The notes beneath the pieces are model-generated. The model was given only the letters and a program-made list of their open reading frames with translations, made no database searches and had not been told where the DNA came from. Shown piece after piece: positions 1 to 7,498 of a stretch of 51,073 bases of DNA. Numbering within the stretch: the first letter of the stretch is position 1; the number at the start of each line of letters is the position of its first letter. The DNA is from a virus: the IMG/VR virus record IMGVR_UViG_3300037293_000449, positions 1-51,073 of that record. The stretch is one strand, 5' to 3'. A program made the translations under genes and the position numbers.

Positions 1-327
1 TTAGTAGGTGGTTGCGATGGCCTGCGCCAACTGCATATCCGACATGAAAGGGGCGCTGTAGGTTGAGCGATAGGCGCGTGACGCCTGCTCAAACTGCGCC
101 CCGCGGATCTGACCCTGCGAGCCGATAAACGCCAGCGCATCACTCTTGGATGACTTGAACAGCTCCGGGATGGACGAGGTCAACGCGGTTGCCCCTGAGA
201 CCAGTACAAAAGGCGCGACCGACGTGAGCATCAGTGCGCCCTGGAACGGGTTGTTGTTCTCGGCGGCTATCACCGGATTGCCGAGCACGGCCATGCTGGC
301 GAATGCCATTACCTTCCATGAGTCCAT
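1..327 (-). CDS. DUF2388-like small secreted protein (host)
   Basis: Host gene just outside the element. The C-terminal half (DALAFIGSQGQIRGAQFEQA, then SDMQLAQAI) matches the pattern of Pseudomonas DUF2388 proteins, small exported proteins of unknown role. The N-terminus is hydrophobic and ends in VIAA, a plausible signal peptidase site, so it is probably periplasmic. The ATG at 327 is preceded by GGAAG and fits better than the upstream in-frame start at 417. The stop is at bases 1-3, so the gene is complete. Family assignment is from memory of the motif. Confidence 0.65.
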   Translation of the reverse strand: MDSWKVMAFASMAVLGNPVIAAENNNPFQGALMLTSVAPFVLVSGATALTSSIPELFKSSKSDALAFIGSQGQIRGAQFEQASRAYRSTYSAPFMSDMQLAQAIATTY

Positions 328-486
328 CGTGTCTAGCTTCCATGCGTTGTGGGGGGCGTCACGATAACAAAAGTTGGCCCCTGACAACCTACAGACTCTT
401 CGGCCGTGCCTGCACAAGTGGCCTAGAGCACTGATCTACCTGGCTTTTTCACCCATTGCCGGACACGAGAAAGCCGCGCCGCGACC

Positions 487-515
487 TTGCGCCGAAGCGA
501 TTGGGTGTATATATT
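487..515 (+). promoter_or_regulatory. sigma70 promoter of the interrupted host tRNA-Leu
   Basis: TTGCGC (487-492), a 17-base spacer and TATATT (510-515), followed by a GC-rich discriminator 25 bases before the tRNA 5' end. The promoter is intact, so transcription of the broken tRNA would now read into the left end of the element. Confidence 0.6.
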
Positions 516-539
516 CCCAACCCTGCAACACGCGCTACC

Positions 540-578
540 GCCCGAATGGCGAAACTGGTAGACGCATGGGACTTAAAA
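540..578 (+). pseudogene. 5' half of tRNA-Leu(UAA), split by the element
   Basis: The segment begins GCCCGAATGGCGAAACTGG, which is a tRNA-Leu acceptor strand and D-arm, and runs through the 5' anticodon stem into the loop CTTAAAA. After base 578 the sequence (GCATTTGAGTG) cannot form the 3' anticodon stem, variable arm or T-arm. The missing 3' half is at 50378-50433. Joined at the shared core, the two give a complete tRNA-Leu(UAA) with paired acceptor GCCCGAA/TTCGGGC and encoded CCA. The left end of the element does not restore the gene. Confidence 0.9.
570..578. other. attL core (GACTTAAAA)
   Basis: Nine bases identical to 50378-50386 at the other end; they lie in the anticodon loop and last stem pair of the split tRNA. 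Eight of them (ACTTAAAA) also occur in the anticodon loop of the element's own tRNA at 49996-50003. Confidence 0.85.
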
Positions 579-708
579 GCATTTGAGTGTCAACACCCCT
601 CGCATCACCCCCTCATCTTCCGTATTACCTCCACCACCACGTAAACACTAGGCCTCGGCGCACCTTGCTGCCGAAACCATCAGCCTCCCCAAACCGACAT
701 TTTTTGTC

Positions 709-735
709 CTTGGTAGCTATTTGGGAGCTGTAGCT
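709..735. repeat. arm-type repeat, left copy (CTTGGTAGCT...TTGGGAGCT)
   Basis: CCTTGGTAGCT followed by TTGGGAGC is found here and again at 50172-50190, 130-190 bases inside each att core. An extra CTTGGTAGCT lies at 50194-50203. Position and matching order suggest integrase arm-binding sites; this is inferred from location only. Confidence 0.55.
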
Positions 736-868
736 CAAAATCAGGCCAGCTTTCTCCATCGTTTGACTGCTTACCTAAGCGCTCGCCAAACTATTTTCAC
801 TTTTCTCAAAAATATTTTTAAGGCCGTTTGCGGCTCCCAAGCCACCGCTATGGCCTTTCCGTGGGCGA

Positions 869-898
869 TAAAAAACCCGGTCGCTGGGCCAGGTTTTT
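869..898. terminator. bidirectional terminator-like hairpin
   Basis: AAAAACC at 871-877 pairs with GGTTTTT at 892-898 around a GC-rich centre, giving A/T runs on both sides. It lies downstream of the minus-strand excisionase-like gene and may also stop transcription entering from the host tRNA promoter. Confidence 0.6.
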
Positions 899-970
899 GG
901 GGAGTGCCAGGGCGTCGTGCCAAGGCCTCGACGAGCATCGTGCTCGCAGGTGTTTCAGGTAACGATGATC

Positions 971-1159
971 TTAGGCTGGGCAGTACATCGTCTGGGAAAA
1001 TCGCACCACATCTTCACGCTTGTAAAAGACTCGGCGAGTGAGGTGCTTATGAGCCGGGAGTTTATCCCTGAACTTTCCAGTGTAGCGCCAGAAACGCAGC
1101 GTCTCGGCAGACAAGCCCAGGATTTGCGCAGCTTCGCGGGGGTTCAGATATTCCGACAT
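971..1159 (-). CDS. excisionase-like MerR-type HTH protein
   Basis: A 62-residue protein that is almost entirely one winged-helix unit: YLNPREAAQILGLSAETLRFWRYTG, then a basic stretch and the FYKREDVVRF wing, the pattern of MerR-like excisionases and AlpA-type regulators. It should bind DNA at the att site or promoters and bias recombination towards excision. Its place, as the outermost gene at the end opposite the integrase, fits such a role. The ATG at 1159 follows AAAAGGAAA. A terminator-like hairpin at 1338-1377 separates it from an upstream minus-strand promoter. It could instead be a small transcription activator. Confidence 0.7.
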   Translation of the reverse strand: MSEYLNPREAAQILGLSAETLRFWRYTGKFRDKLPAHKHLTRRVFYKREDVVRFSQTMYCPA

Positions 1160-1337
1160 TTATTTTTCCTTTTGTACGCGTTGAGTTTGCAAGCCAGGGT
1201 CTCTACCCCCGACTTGTCAATTCACGGTAATTGTTTGGAAAGTGGCCGTCAAGGCGCAGCAGCAGACTTTTCATAGTATGCTAACACCATACCTTTAATA
1301 TCTAACGATCTATTAAAAGCATACTGTTTCATGGACA

Positions 1338-1377
1338 TAAAAAAGCCCCGACAGGTATGAGAGAGACTGTCAGGGCT
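1338..1377 (-). terminator. rho-independent terminator, minus strand
   Basis: Read on the minus strand, AGCCCTGACAG (1377-1367) pairs with CTGTCGGGGCT (1354-1344), followed by a run of T. It lies after the primase-like gene and before the excisionase-like gene, so it ends the primase message and may attenuate transcription of xis. Confidence 0.75.
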
Positions 1378-1420
1378 ACATGATTGAAGGAAAAAGGAGG
1401 TAAACCCTCAACCATAACTA

Positions 1421-1429
1421 ATTATAACA
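1421..1429 (-). promoter_or_regulatory. extended -10 promoter towards the excisionase-like gene
   Basis: On the minus strand the sequence is TGTTATAAT, a perfect TGnTATAAT extended -10. Transcripts starting about seven bases on would begin close to an ATG (near 1413) and then meet the terminator hairpin at 1377-1344 before reaching the gene at 1159. Confidence 0.45.
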
Positions 1430-1474
1430 TAGCAGATTATATAGTGTGTAGTTTTTACTCTTTTTGTTATCAAA

Positions 1475-2773
1475 TTATAGCGTATTTATGTGCAGGTCTC
1501 CGATTTCGTTTTGAGCCTTGAAGCCGTTAGTGCCAGGTTTGTGTTTGATGCGAGCCATCACAGTTGCGCCGCTAGCCTTAATTACATCCTGAAGTTCTTC
1601 CATAGGTGTCTTAGTGGCCTTCGCGATCTTCTGGATGGTTGAGTTGCTGATCTTGATTGCCATGTCGCTATTACCATCACCATAAAGTCTATGCCAGAAG
1701 TGCCGCCCGGCATGATCACCCGACATGACTTGAAGTTCCATTAGTACAGATGCGCCACCACTCTTTGTGGGTTTGCTGTTGAATGACTTGAACTTGATCA
1801 TTGCGTCGTGGGTTGGCATTGCTTCCGTCGATTCCGACTTTTTTACGACAATAGTGGTATCGACCTGCTTCTTGAACTTCCTGCGAATTGAGTTGATGTG
1901 GGACTTCGCGAAGATTTGGCATGAACGCCATGCAGCAGCATCTTGTGACTCGCCAGGTCGCGGCCTGTTTCGTGGGTATTGCATGTCGCGGAAGTACGGA
2001 TCGTCTGAGTGTTCAGTGTTGTCGACCTCGAATAACCTCCTGGCGATCTCCTCTTCTGTAGCTGAGGTGATCATTCCGCCGACAATTCGATTGAGTTCGT
2101 AAGAGCGTCCACGGGCTCCGGTATTGCCAGTTGCTTTGCGTGATGCTCCAGGCTTGTACATCATGCTGAGTCCGTAGCTCGACTGCTGAAGCTTCAGCTC
2201 AAGCACTTCGACAGGGTTGCCAGGGTTGTAAAAGCTGATTGCATGAGCAAGGCGATCAGGATGCGCGGTGTAGACGTAGTAGCACTGCGATGGAACCCTC
2301 CAGCAAGGGTCGATAGCGCGAAGGAGTCTGCCATCCAGAAAGTCGTCTAGGGTCTCAAGCATCGCTGCGCAGATCGAATTGTGCTCTTCGTGAAAGTAGG
2401 GTCGGTCAGGAGTGATTACCACACGGAACCTTGGCGCGCTTAGGGTGTGGCTGTGGCTCGTATAGAGGAAGTGCTCAAGACCCAAGTCAAGGAGCGCGTC
2501 CTCGATCTCTTCAAGCGCGATCATGTCGTCGTCATACCCCTCACCAAGTTTCTGGTCGATGTCGAAGATGATCAAAGAAGACGAGATCACATTGAGGTCA
2601 CTGCGCGCAGGGATGTTAAAACTGGCTGGTACGAACGTCATTGCATTCGTTTTCTCGGCCAAAACCTTTGGCTGTTCAAAGTGCTTTTCGAACAGCATTT
2701 TTAATGAGTCAGCTGACTTGTTCGAAACGTAGTTCGTTGAAGCAGTCGTCTGTGTTGCATATCTAATGGTCAT
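1475..2773 (-). CDS. primase-like replication protein with DUF669-like C-terminus
   Basis: A 432-residue protein with two apparent modules. The N-terminal half has an IIFDID acidic motif near residue 70, then YTSHSHT and RFRVVITPDRP, an order that recalls archaeo-eukaryotic (PrimPol-type) primases of plasmids and phages: D-x-D, S-x-H, then a basic strand. The last 110 residues (FKSFNSKPTKSGGASVLM, then GRHFWHRLYGDG and a helical end) resemble DUF669 phage proteins, which usually lie beside single-strand-annealing or helicase genes. It probably makes primers or recognises the origin. ATG at 2773 is preceded by AAGGAAAGAG. It diverges from the helicase gene, whose promoter is nearly identical. 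Primase activity is inferred from motifs and context. Confidence 0.55.
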   Translation of the reverse strand: MTIRYATQTTASTNYVSNKSADSLKMLFEKHFEQPKVLAEKTNAMTFVPASFNIPARSDLNVISSSLIIFDIDQKLGEGYDDDMIALEEIEDALLDLGLEHFLYTSHSHTLSAPRFRVVITPDRPYFHEEHNSICAAMLETLDDFLDGRLLRAIDPCWRVPSQCYYVYTAHPDRLAHAISFYNPGNPVEVLELKLQQSSYGLSMMYKPGASRKATGNTGARGRSYELNRIVGGMITSATEEEIARRLFEVDNTEHSDDPYFRDMQYPRNRPRPGESQDAAAWRSCQIFAKSHINSIRRKFKKQVDTTIVVKKSESTEAMPTHDAMIKFKSFNSKPTKSGGASVLMELQVMSGDHAGRHFWHRLYGDGNSDMAIKISNSTIQKIAKATKTPMEELQDVIKASGATVMARIKHKPGTNGFKAQNEIGDLHINTL

Positions 2774-2820
2774 TTGCTCTTTCCTTTTCTTTTGAGGCTC
2801 TCTCTTGCCTCCATGTTCCC

Positions 2821-2850
2821 AGTATTAGAAATGAGCAAATGTTGTTGCAA
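2821..2850 (-). promoter_or_regulatory. promoter of the primase-like gene
   Basis: On the minus strand: TTGCAA (2850-2845), then TTTGCTCATTT (2839-2829) and AATACT (2826-2821). The TTTGCTCATTT element keeps the same distance to the -10 as in the divergent helicase promoter. Confidence 0.6.
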
Positions 2851-3158
2851 CTACTTTTTTATTTATTTGGGCTGGCGAGAGCTTAGGACGGCTATTGAGT
2901 GTGTGTCTAACGTGTTTCTGCGCTGAGCTCAGCTTCAAGGGGGTTCACAAAAAGTTTTTCTTAGTCATGCTTGGTTTTGAGTCACCCCACCTACCTATCG
3001 TCATTTCTTTCTTCTTCTATATAGAGAGCTAGTAGATGGGGTGGTGGAACAGTAAAAACACTTGGTTCAGAGAAACGCTTTTGACCTGTCCCTGTAAGAT
3101 GAATGTATACCTCATTTAATTATTTAGTCTATTTTCATCGTGGCATCTTGTATCAGTG
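2851..3158. other. spacer between divergent replication genes, candidate origin or operator
   Basis: About 310 bases without a credible gene. It holds a perfect 12-base palindrome GCTGAGCTCAGC (2922-2933), an A/T-rich stretch near 2855-2875, a TCTATATAGA palindrome near 3016, and CACCCCA/TGGGGTG arms. Such a region between a primase and a helicase gene could contain a replication origin; I see no tandem iterons in it. Confidence 0.4.
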
Positions 3159-3177
3159 TTTGCTCATTTTGGATACT
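3159..3177 (+). promoter_or_regulatory. promoter of the helicase gene
   Basis: TTTGCTCATTT (3159-3169), two bases, then GATACT (3172-3177). A weak -35 candidate TTGTAT lies 18 bases before the -10. The same 11-mer occupies the same position in the divergent primase promoter, suggesting one regulator for both. Confidence 0.55.
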
Positions 3178-3224
3178 GACTACATCAGGGGAATGAGAGA
3201 GCCCCTAAATAGAGGAAACACAAT

Positions 3225-5564
3225 ATGAATAATGCAATTTCTACACAATCAGTCATCATCGACAACAACAAAAATGCTTTGGAATCTGCTCTTGAACTTA
3301 GAGAGTACAAAAACACTACCCGCCTGATGTCTATCGATGGCGATGTACTGAACGCTGTCTCAGTAGCTTATAAAACAGCTTCTGGTCTCCACAGCGCCGA
3401 TGCTGGTCAAATCACTCGTTCGATCTACACGATGTCGAAAATCGCAATCGCCCTGATGATCGTGAAAGCTGACAGCAGCGACAAAGCTTTCGACGCAGCA
3501 GCCTTCGAAATCGCTCGTGATGTTTTCGTCTCCGGCAAAACCCAGGATAAGGCCCATGCTCTCGCTGAAGCAACTGGTCGCACCCAGGCTGCTTGCGAAT
3601 CAATGATCAATAGCAAGCTCGAATTCCTCACCAGCAGGATGAACTCAAAAACCAACGCGCTGACCGACACTGGCATCTCTACTGAGACCCCAGAAGCCAT
3701 TCGCGACATCATCCTGGCAGACGGTGGCAAATACCTGATCAGCCTGCCTACCGGCGAGGGCAAGTCGACCATCATCAACGAGCCAATCCTCAAGCAATAC
3801 ATTGCAGCAGGTAAGAAAGTCCTGGTCATCTCCCACAGGCGCTCAATCAACAAAGCCTTGGCTAACATCGACGGTATTGTGAGCTACGACGAGTGCGATC
3901 AACCTGAAGTCCTGCTCAACGCCAAGGGTCTGAAGATCGTCGTTAACTCGCTCAACTCACTCAAGTTCAAACGCTTCATCGCGAGTGTCGACCTGGTGGT
4001 TATCGACGAGGCATCCCAGGTGATCTCCCACGTCCTCGGCGGCGAAGTCAAAAATCGCCAAGCCGTATGGGAAACCCTTAATTTTGTCGTCAAAAACACC
4101 CCGAGCGTCATCATGTCTGACGCTGACATCGACGCACGCTGCGCTGAAATGATCGGGCCTGGCTACAAGCTGTTCAAGAAGCCTGCAGCTCACTCTGGAA
4201 TTACTGTGAAGACCGGTGACATCAACCATGTGCGTGCCCTGGCCGTCGCGTCAGCTTGCAAGACACCGACCCTGATCGCCTGTGACGCAGTGAAAGAAGC
4301 CCTGGCTCTCGCAAAGTCGATTGAAAAGCAAGGTGGGCCAGCAGCGCTCGTAATCACTGCTGACAATGCCTTGTGGCCGGAGCAAGCGGCGTTCATCGCA
4401 AACCCAAACGGCACGAATCACCAAGTCGTCATTTACAGCCCAGTGATCACGTCAGCGCTATCGATCACCTCTGGTCACTTCAAAGCTCACTACGGCGTTT
4501 TTCAGGGGCAGGTCGTGCCAAGTGACGCGATTCAGATGCTTCGTCGTGACCGCACCGCCAAGAGCTTCGTGGTGGGCATTAAGCAGTCGATGTACAGCAA
4601 GTCTGAGGCCGTCGAAGCGACGTACAAGTGCAGCCCGATTGCTCTCGATGATCTCGTTCCACATCTGAAAGCTGACACCTTCGTCCCGGTAGTTTTTATC
4701 CGCGACCCTGACAAATCAGATGAAGAAAATGATGCTGCGATCAATGAGGCTCAGGCTGATGCCAAGAAGGCGTTTGACGCAGCCCAGAGCGCCAAGCTTC
4801 AAAGATTGATCAGCGCTGAGGTTGCGTCCATCAACTTCCGCTTTGTTGAATACGGGCATCGCAAAAACGAGGCATGGCTGCGAGACAACATCCAGTCGGC
4901 ACTTCCAGCAAGCCTGCTCGCACGTGGCTTTGAGGTTGAAGTTCTTGAGCATGACGATGACCTATCTCTGGCCGGATTCAAAGCAGATAGTCAGTCCCGC
5001 AAGGCTGTTAAGCGTGAAGTAGCCAAAGGCCTCAACCACGCCGTCAAGGCTGACCCAGTGACTGCTCAGCGTGTTCAAGAGTTCGGCTCGGTAAATGAAC
5101 AGGAATACTTGGAGGCGTCTCGTGCAAGGGCGATTGAGGTGATGAAGGTATCGGACTTTGATCTGGATGACGCGATGATCTGGGGACATGGCGAAGGTGA
5201 ATCCAAAATCATCAAATTCCGCGAACTGATGAGCACCACTGAAGCCCTTGGTGCAACAGATGATCGCAGCTCGAAAAAGGTAATGTCTCTGCTGAAGCCC
5301 GCGCTTGAAACAATGTCTACCAGCAACGCCTGGTCTGGCATAGAAAGCGTTGCACTGTTCGACAGCCTCAACACCATTCGCACTGACGTGCTGACAGTAG
5401 GCATCAGGATTAGCTCTGCAAAAAGCGATCAAGCCAAGAAGGCGGACATAACGAAGATCTTCAGTCAGTTCGGACTTGTCGTCAAAAAGCACGAGACAAC
5501 GAACAAGCAGTTCTTCTACACCGTTAGCCCGAAATCACTGGCTCAAATGACACGATACATCTGA
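3225..5564 (+). CDS. large superfamily 2-like replication helicase, plasmid/origin-binding type
   Basis: A 779-residue ATPase. Walker A is SLPTGEGKST near residues 173-182, followed by KVLVISHRRSI (motif Ia type), and Walker B is DLVVIDEASQV near residue 260. An MSDADID segment follows, where motif III would lie. The layout resembles the helicase part of CyRepA1-type plasmid replication proteins and herpesvirus-type origin-binding helicases. In CyRepA1 proteins a primase is fused in front; here the primase-like protein is encoded separately and divergently. The last 250 residues are charged and unassigned. ATG at 3225 follows GAGGAAAC. It is probably the replicative helicase or initiator of the element, acting in the cytoplasm on its origin. 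Confidence 0.65.
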   Translation: MNNAISTQSVIIDNNKNALESALELREYKNTTRLMSIDGDVLNAVSVAYKTASGLHSADAGQITRSIYTMSKIAIALMIVKADSSDKAFDAAAFEIARDVFVSGKTQDKAHALAEATGRTQAACESMINSKLEFLTSRMNSKTNALTDTGISTETPEAIRDIILADGGKYLISLPTGEGKSTIINEPILKQYIAAGKKVLVISHRRSINKALANIDGIVSYDECDQPEVLLNAKGLKIVVNSLNSLKFKRFIASVDLVVIDEASQVISHVLGGEVKNRQAVWETLNFVVKNTPSVIMSDADIDARCAEMIGPGYKLFKKPAAHSGITVKTGDINHVRALAVASACKTPTLIACDAVKEALALAKSIEKQGGPAALVITADNALWPEQAAFIANPNGTNHQVVIYSPVITSALSITSGHFKAHYGVFQGQVVPSDAIQMLRRDRTAKSFVVGIKQSMYSKSEAVEATYKCSPIALDDLVPHLKADTFVPVVFIRDPDKSDEENDAAINEAQADAKKAFDAAQSAKLQRLISAEVASINFRFVEYGHRKNEAWLRDNIQSALPASLLARGFEVEVLEHDDDLSLAGFKADSQSRKAVKREVAKGLNHAVKADPVTAQRVQEFGSVNEQEYLEASRARAIEVMKVSDFDLDDAMIWGHGEGESKIIKFRELMSTTEALGATDDRSSKKVMSLLKPALETMSTSNAWSGIESVALFDSLNTIRTDVLTVGIRISSAKSDQAKKADITKIFSQFGLVVKKHETTNKQFFYTVSPKSLAQMTRYI

Positions 5565-5644
5565 TGTATCAAGCGCCAAGGAAGGCGCTGCAATATACCC
5601 AATATAAATATTTTGACAAACTTGCTAAGCGCTATTGAACGGCC

Positions 5645-5664
5645 AAATGCTCATATTTATTATG
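5645..5664 (+). promoter_or_regulatory. promoter of the endonuclease gene, related to the replication promoters
   Basis: AAATGCTCATATT followed by TATTAT (5658-5663). The TGCTCAT core matches the element in both divergent replication promoters. Confidence 0.4.
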
Positions 5665-5698
5665 GAAGGTATAGCAAGAATAAAAAGGAAAAGGCTAT

Positions 5699-6358
5699 AT
5701 GACCGCTTTTATTGATATCTCGCAACATCAAATTGATATGGGGGAAGTTGACGAGGTAAGGGCTTGCCTGTTGAAACCATGGGGGTTTAGGGAGCTCGAC
5801 CGAGGTCTTTTATTTAGCATCGCCCAGACATGCCTGCATGCGCTCCACAAGGTGCCTTGGAATGATTACAACGCACAGCATTACAATGGACGTGTCGTGA
5901 CAGTCGAAGATGTAATTTTCCTTCCTGACCTTCCGCCAGTCCCGAAGCCTTATCGGAGTTGGCCCGAAGCATTCATTATGATTTTTGGCGGTCTGCAGGA
6001 GTGCGAATACGAGCCGAAGGAACAAAAGCTCAGGTACGTCGTTGAGCACACATACCAACCTGACTCTGTTGATCCGAACAACCCGAAGATCGTGTTCGAA
6101 ATCAAAGGTGTCATTCCTACATTGGTAGATGCAAAGAAGTACAGAGCTGTTGCGGAACAGAATGGCGTGCACATTATCTTCATCCTTCAAGAGAAAGGGA
6201 TTATCTGCCCCTGGTCAAGGCCTCGCAAAGATGGCACCAGGATGACCCAAGAGGAATGGATTTCAAAGGAGCGTTTTGAATACTGTTACCAAGGCGAAGA
6301 AGAGCTGTTCAGAGCAACCGACAAGTACAAGAAGCTCGTAGCAACATTCGGAAAGTAA
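5699..6358 (+). CDS. T7 endonuclease I-like Holliday junction nuclease
   Basis: A 219-residue protein whose centre reads RYVVEHTYQPDSV, then KIVFEIKGVI and DAKKYRAVAEQNG. This is the E/D...PD...ExK arrangement of T7 gp3 endonuclease I, including the typical YxPD strand, the E-x-K catalytic pair and the following helix that starts with a D/K-rich turn. It should cut branched DNA during replication or before packaging. It is longer than T7 gp3 (149 residues) by an N-terminal extension of roughly 90 residues of unknown role. ATG at 5699 follows AAGGAAAAGG. Its promoter resembles those of the primase and helicase genes, and a terminator follows, so it belongs to the replication block. Confidence 0.65.
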   Translation: MTAFIDISQHQIDMGEVDEVRACLLKPWGFRELDRGLLFSIAQTCLHALHKVPWNDYNAQHYNGRVVTVEDVIFLPDLPPVPKPYRSWPEAFIMIFGGLQECEYEPKEQKLRYVVEHTYQPDSVDPNNPKIVFEIKGVIPTLVDAKKYRAVAEQNGVHIIFILQEKGIICPWSRPRKDGTRMTQEEWISKERFEYCYQGEEELFRATDKYKKLVATFGK

Positions 6359-6390
6359 ACCTGCAACACCAAACATGACGTACAGAACAC

Positions 6391-6414
6391 AAGGGCCACG
6401 ATGGCTCTTTTTTT
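6391..6414 (+). terminator. rho-independent terminator
   Basis: AGGGCC (6392-6397) pairs with GGCTCT (6403-6408, one G-U pair), followed by eight T. It ends the endonuclease transcript. Confidence 0.75.
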
Positions 6415-6452
6415 TGCTTAAATTTTGCGCACAAATAAAGCCTTTATATTAG

Positions 6453-6461
6453 TGTTACAAT
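6453..6461 (+). promoter_or_regulatory. extended -10 promoter of the RuvC/terminase operon
   Basis: TGTTACAAT, preceded by AG. The same AGTGTTACAAT precedes the holin gene, and AGTGATACAAT precedes the second fibre gene. No good -35 is visible, as expected for an extended -10 site. Confidence 0.5.
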
Positions 6462-6493
6462 GTCTGCATAAGAATAATAATAAAGAGCACGAC

Positions 6494-6988
6494 ATGCGTA
6501 GAATTCTTGGGATTGATCCTGGCAAGAGCGGTGGCCTATCGGTAGTAGATGAGCAGTTTAACTTCATTGCCTGTATGCCTATGCCGGTTGCTTCCATCGA
6601 AAAAATCGAAAGAGTCGACCCTCGCCCTATTTTCGACTTTATAAAACTGCACAAGCCTGATTTAGCTATTGTCGAGCTTGTGGGTTCGAGGCCATGTGAG
6701 GGCGTGAAGTCCGTTTTCAGCTTTGGCGATTCTTACGGCGTCGTCCGCTCTTTGGCTGAAGCTCTCTGTGCAGACGTTCGCTATATCACACCTCAGAAGT
6801 GGAAGAGTTTTCAGGGCCTTATTGGGCTTTCAAAAGATCAAGTTGCAGAAATCGCTTATGAAGTCTTTCGCGTCGAAGATATTTACGGCAAACCCTATAA
6901 GCGTAAGGGCCAGATCAAGCGTAAGACCTGCGACGGGATCTCTGACAGCCTGATGATCGCTAAATACGGCGTCAGGTTTTTGGAGTGA
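6494..6988 (+). CDS. RuvC-like Holliday junction resolvase
   Basis: A 164-residue RNase H-fold protein. The first strand reads RRILGIDPGKSGG (catalytic Asp), the second acidic residue is in LAIVELVGSR, and the C-terminal pair is in CDGISDSLMIAKYG, giving the D/E/D/D set of RuvC and its phage relatives. It should resolve branched DNA, probably so concatemers can be packaged. I place the start at 6494 because AAAGAG precedes it and the IDPG strand begins right after; the frame also opens upstream without a ribosome site. It begins the operon with the terminase genes (three bases to the next start). It is the second junction nuclease of the element. Confidence 0.75.
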   Translation: MRRILGIDPGKSGGLSVVDEQFNFIACMPMPVASIEKIERVDPRPIFDFIKLHKPDLAIVELVGSRPCEGVKSVFSFGDSYGVVRSLAEALCADVRYITPQKWKSFQGLIGLSKDQVAEIAYEVFRVEDIYGKPYKRKGQIKRKTCDGISDSLMIAKYGVRFLE

Positions 6989-6991
6989 CCA

Positions 6992-7498
6992 ATGGCGACT
7001 AAGGCGCTCACAAAAAAGATCATCAGTGATCTCGAAAAGTACATCACCCAGACGACCAGCCTGAAGATCGCCTGCGGCTGTGCCGGTGTGCCCTCGTCGA
7101 CGTTTTACGTATGGCAGAAGGCCGCGAAAGAGATCGAGGAAGAAGGCAAAGACGAGTCTGACTTAACCAAAGGGGAAGCTCTCCTGTTGGAATTTTTGGA
7201 GCGCATTGATCTGGCGAAAGCCAAGTCGTGCAAACCAGCTATCGATGCGGTCATGAAAGCGATCAAGGACGGCGATGCAAACCAAGCTGCCAGGTTGCTC
7301 AGCAGACGAATGCCAGAAGAATTTGGCGACTGGAACAGGAAAGAAGTAACGATCCGTCAGGAAGTCACCGAAGAATCCAGCACCGGCATCGCCCTGATCC
7401 CCTCCATGTCCGGCGACAACGACCTAGATCAGCTACTCCAGCAACAGCAATCCGACGCTCATTTGCTCGCAAAAACTAAAACAAGCGAGCTCAGCTAA
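6992..7498 (+). CDS. terminase small subunit
   Basis: A 168-residue protein with an N-terminal HTH (LKIACGCAGVPSSTFYVWQKA), a charged central helix (EGEALLLEFLERIDLAKAKS-like composition) and the ARLLSRRMPEEFGD segment often seen in small terminase subunits. It should bind the packaging site and form a ring that recruits the large subunit. GGAGTG precedes the ATG at 6992; the stop overlaps the next start in TAATG. It is followed by a peptidase-like gene and the large subunit, which supports the call. Confidence 0.7.
   Translation: MATKALTKKIISDLEKYITQTTSLKIACGCAGVPSSTFYVWQKAAKEIEEEGKDESDLTKGEALLLEFLERIDLAKAKSCKPAIDAVMKAIKDGDANQAARLLSRRMPEEFGDWNRKEVTIRQEVTEESSTGIALIPSMSGDNDLDQLLQQQQSDAHLLAKTKTSELS

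Larger units (their letters stand above)
579..970. other. left-end non-coding region of the element
   Basis: I see no convincing gene here. The region holds an integrase arm-type repeat near 709 and a terminator at 869-898. The plus-strand open frames in it lack ribosome binding sites and normal composition. Confidence 0.5.
1160..1474. other. intergenic region between excisionase-like and primase genes
   Basis: Contains a minus-strand terminator (1338-1377) and a minus-strand extended -10 (1421-1429). On the plus strand AAGGAGGT at about 1394-1401 looks like a strong ribosome site but no start codon follows at a useful distance, so I call no gene from it. Confidence 0.5.

Noticed and set aside
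721-1276. Two plus-strand frames at the left end of the element
   Set aside because: They cover a terminator and the antisense of the excisionase-like gene, with no ribosome site.
1391-1420. Strong AAGGAGGT ribosome-site-like sequence on the plus strand
   Set aside because: No start codon at a proper distance and no ORF behind it; probably accidental.
4962-5492. 176-codon minus-strand frame within the helicase gene
   Set aside because: Antisense shadow of a well-supported gene; no ribosome site or domain.
6470-6485. AAT microsatellite as simple repeat expansion
   Set aside because: The tract is short and recurs at the same place before many starts with a common AAGAAnAGG end, so it reads as a leader and not a random repeat.
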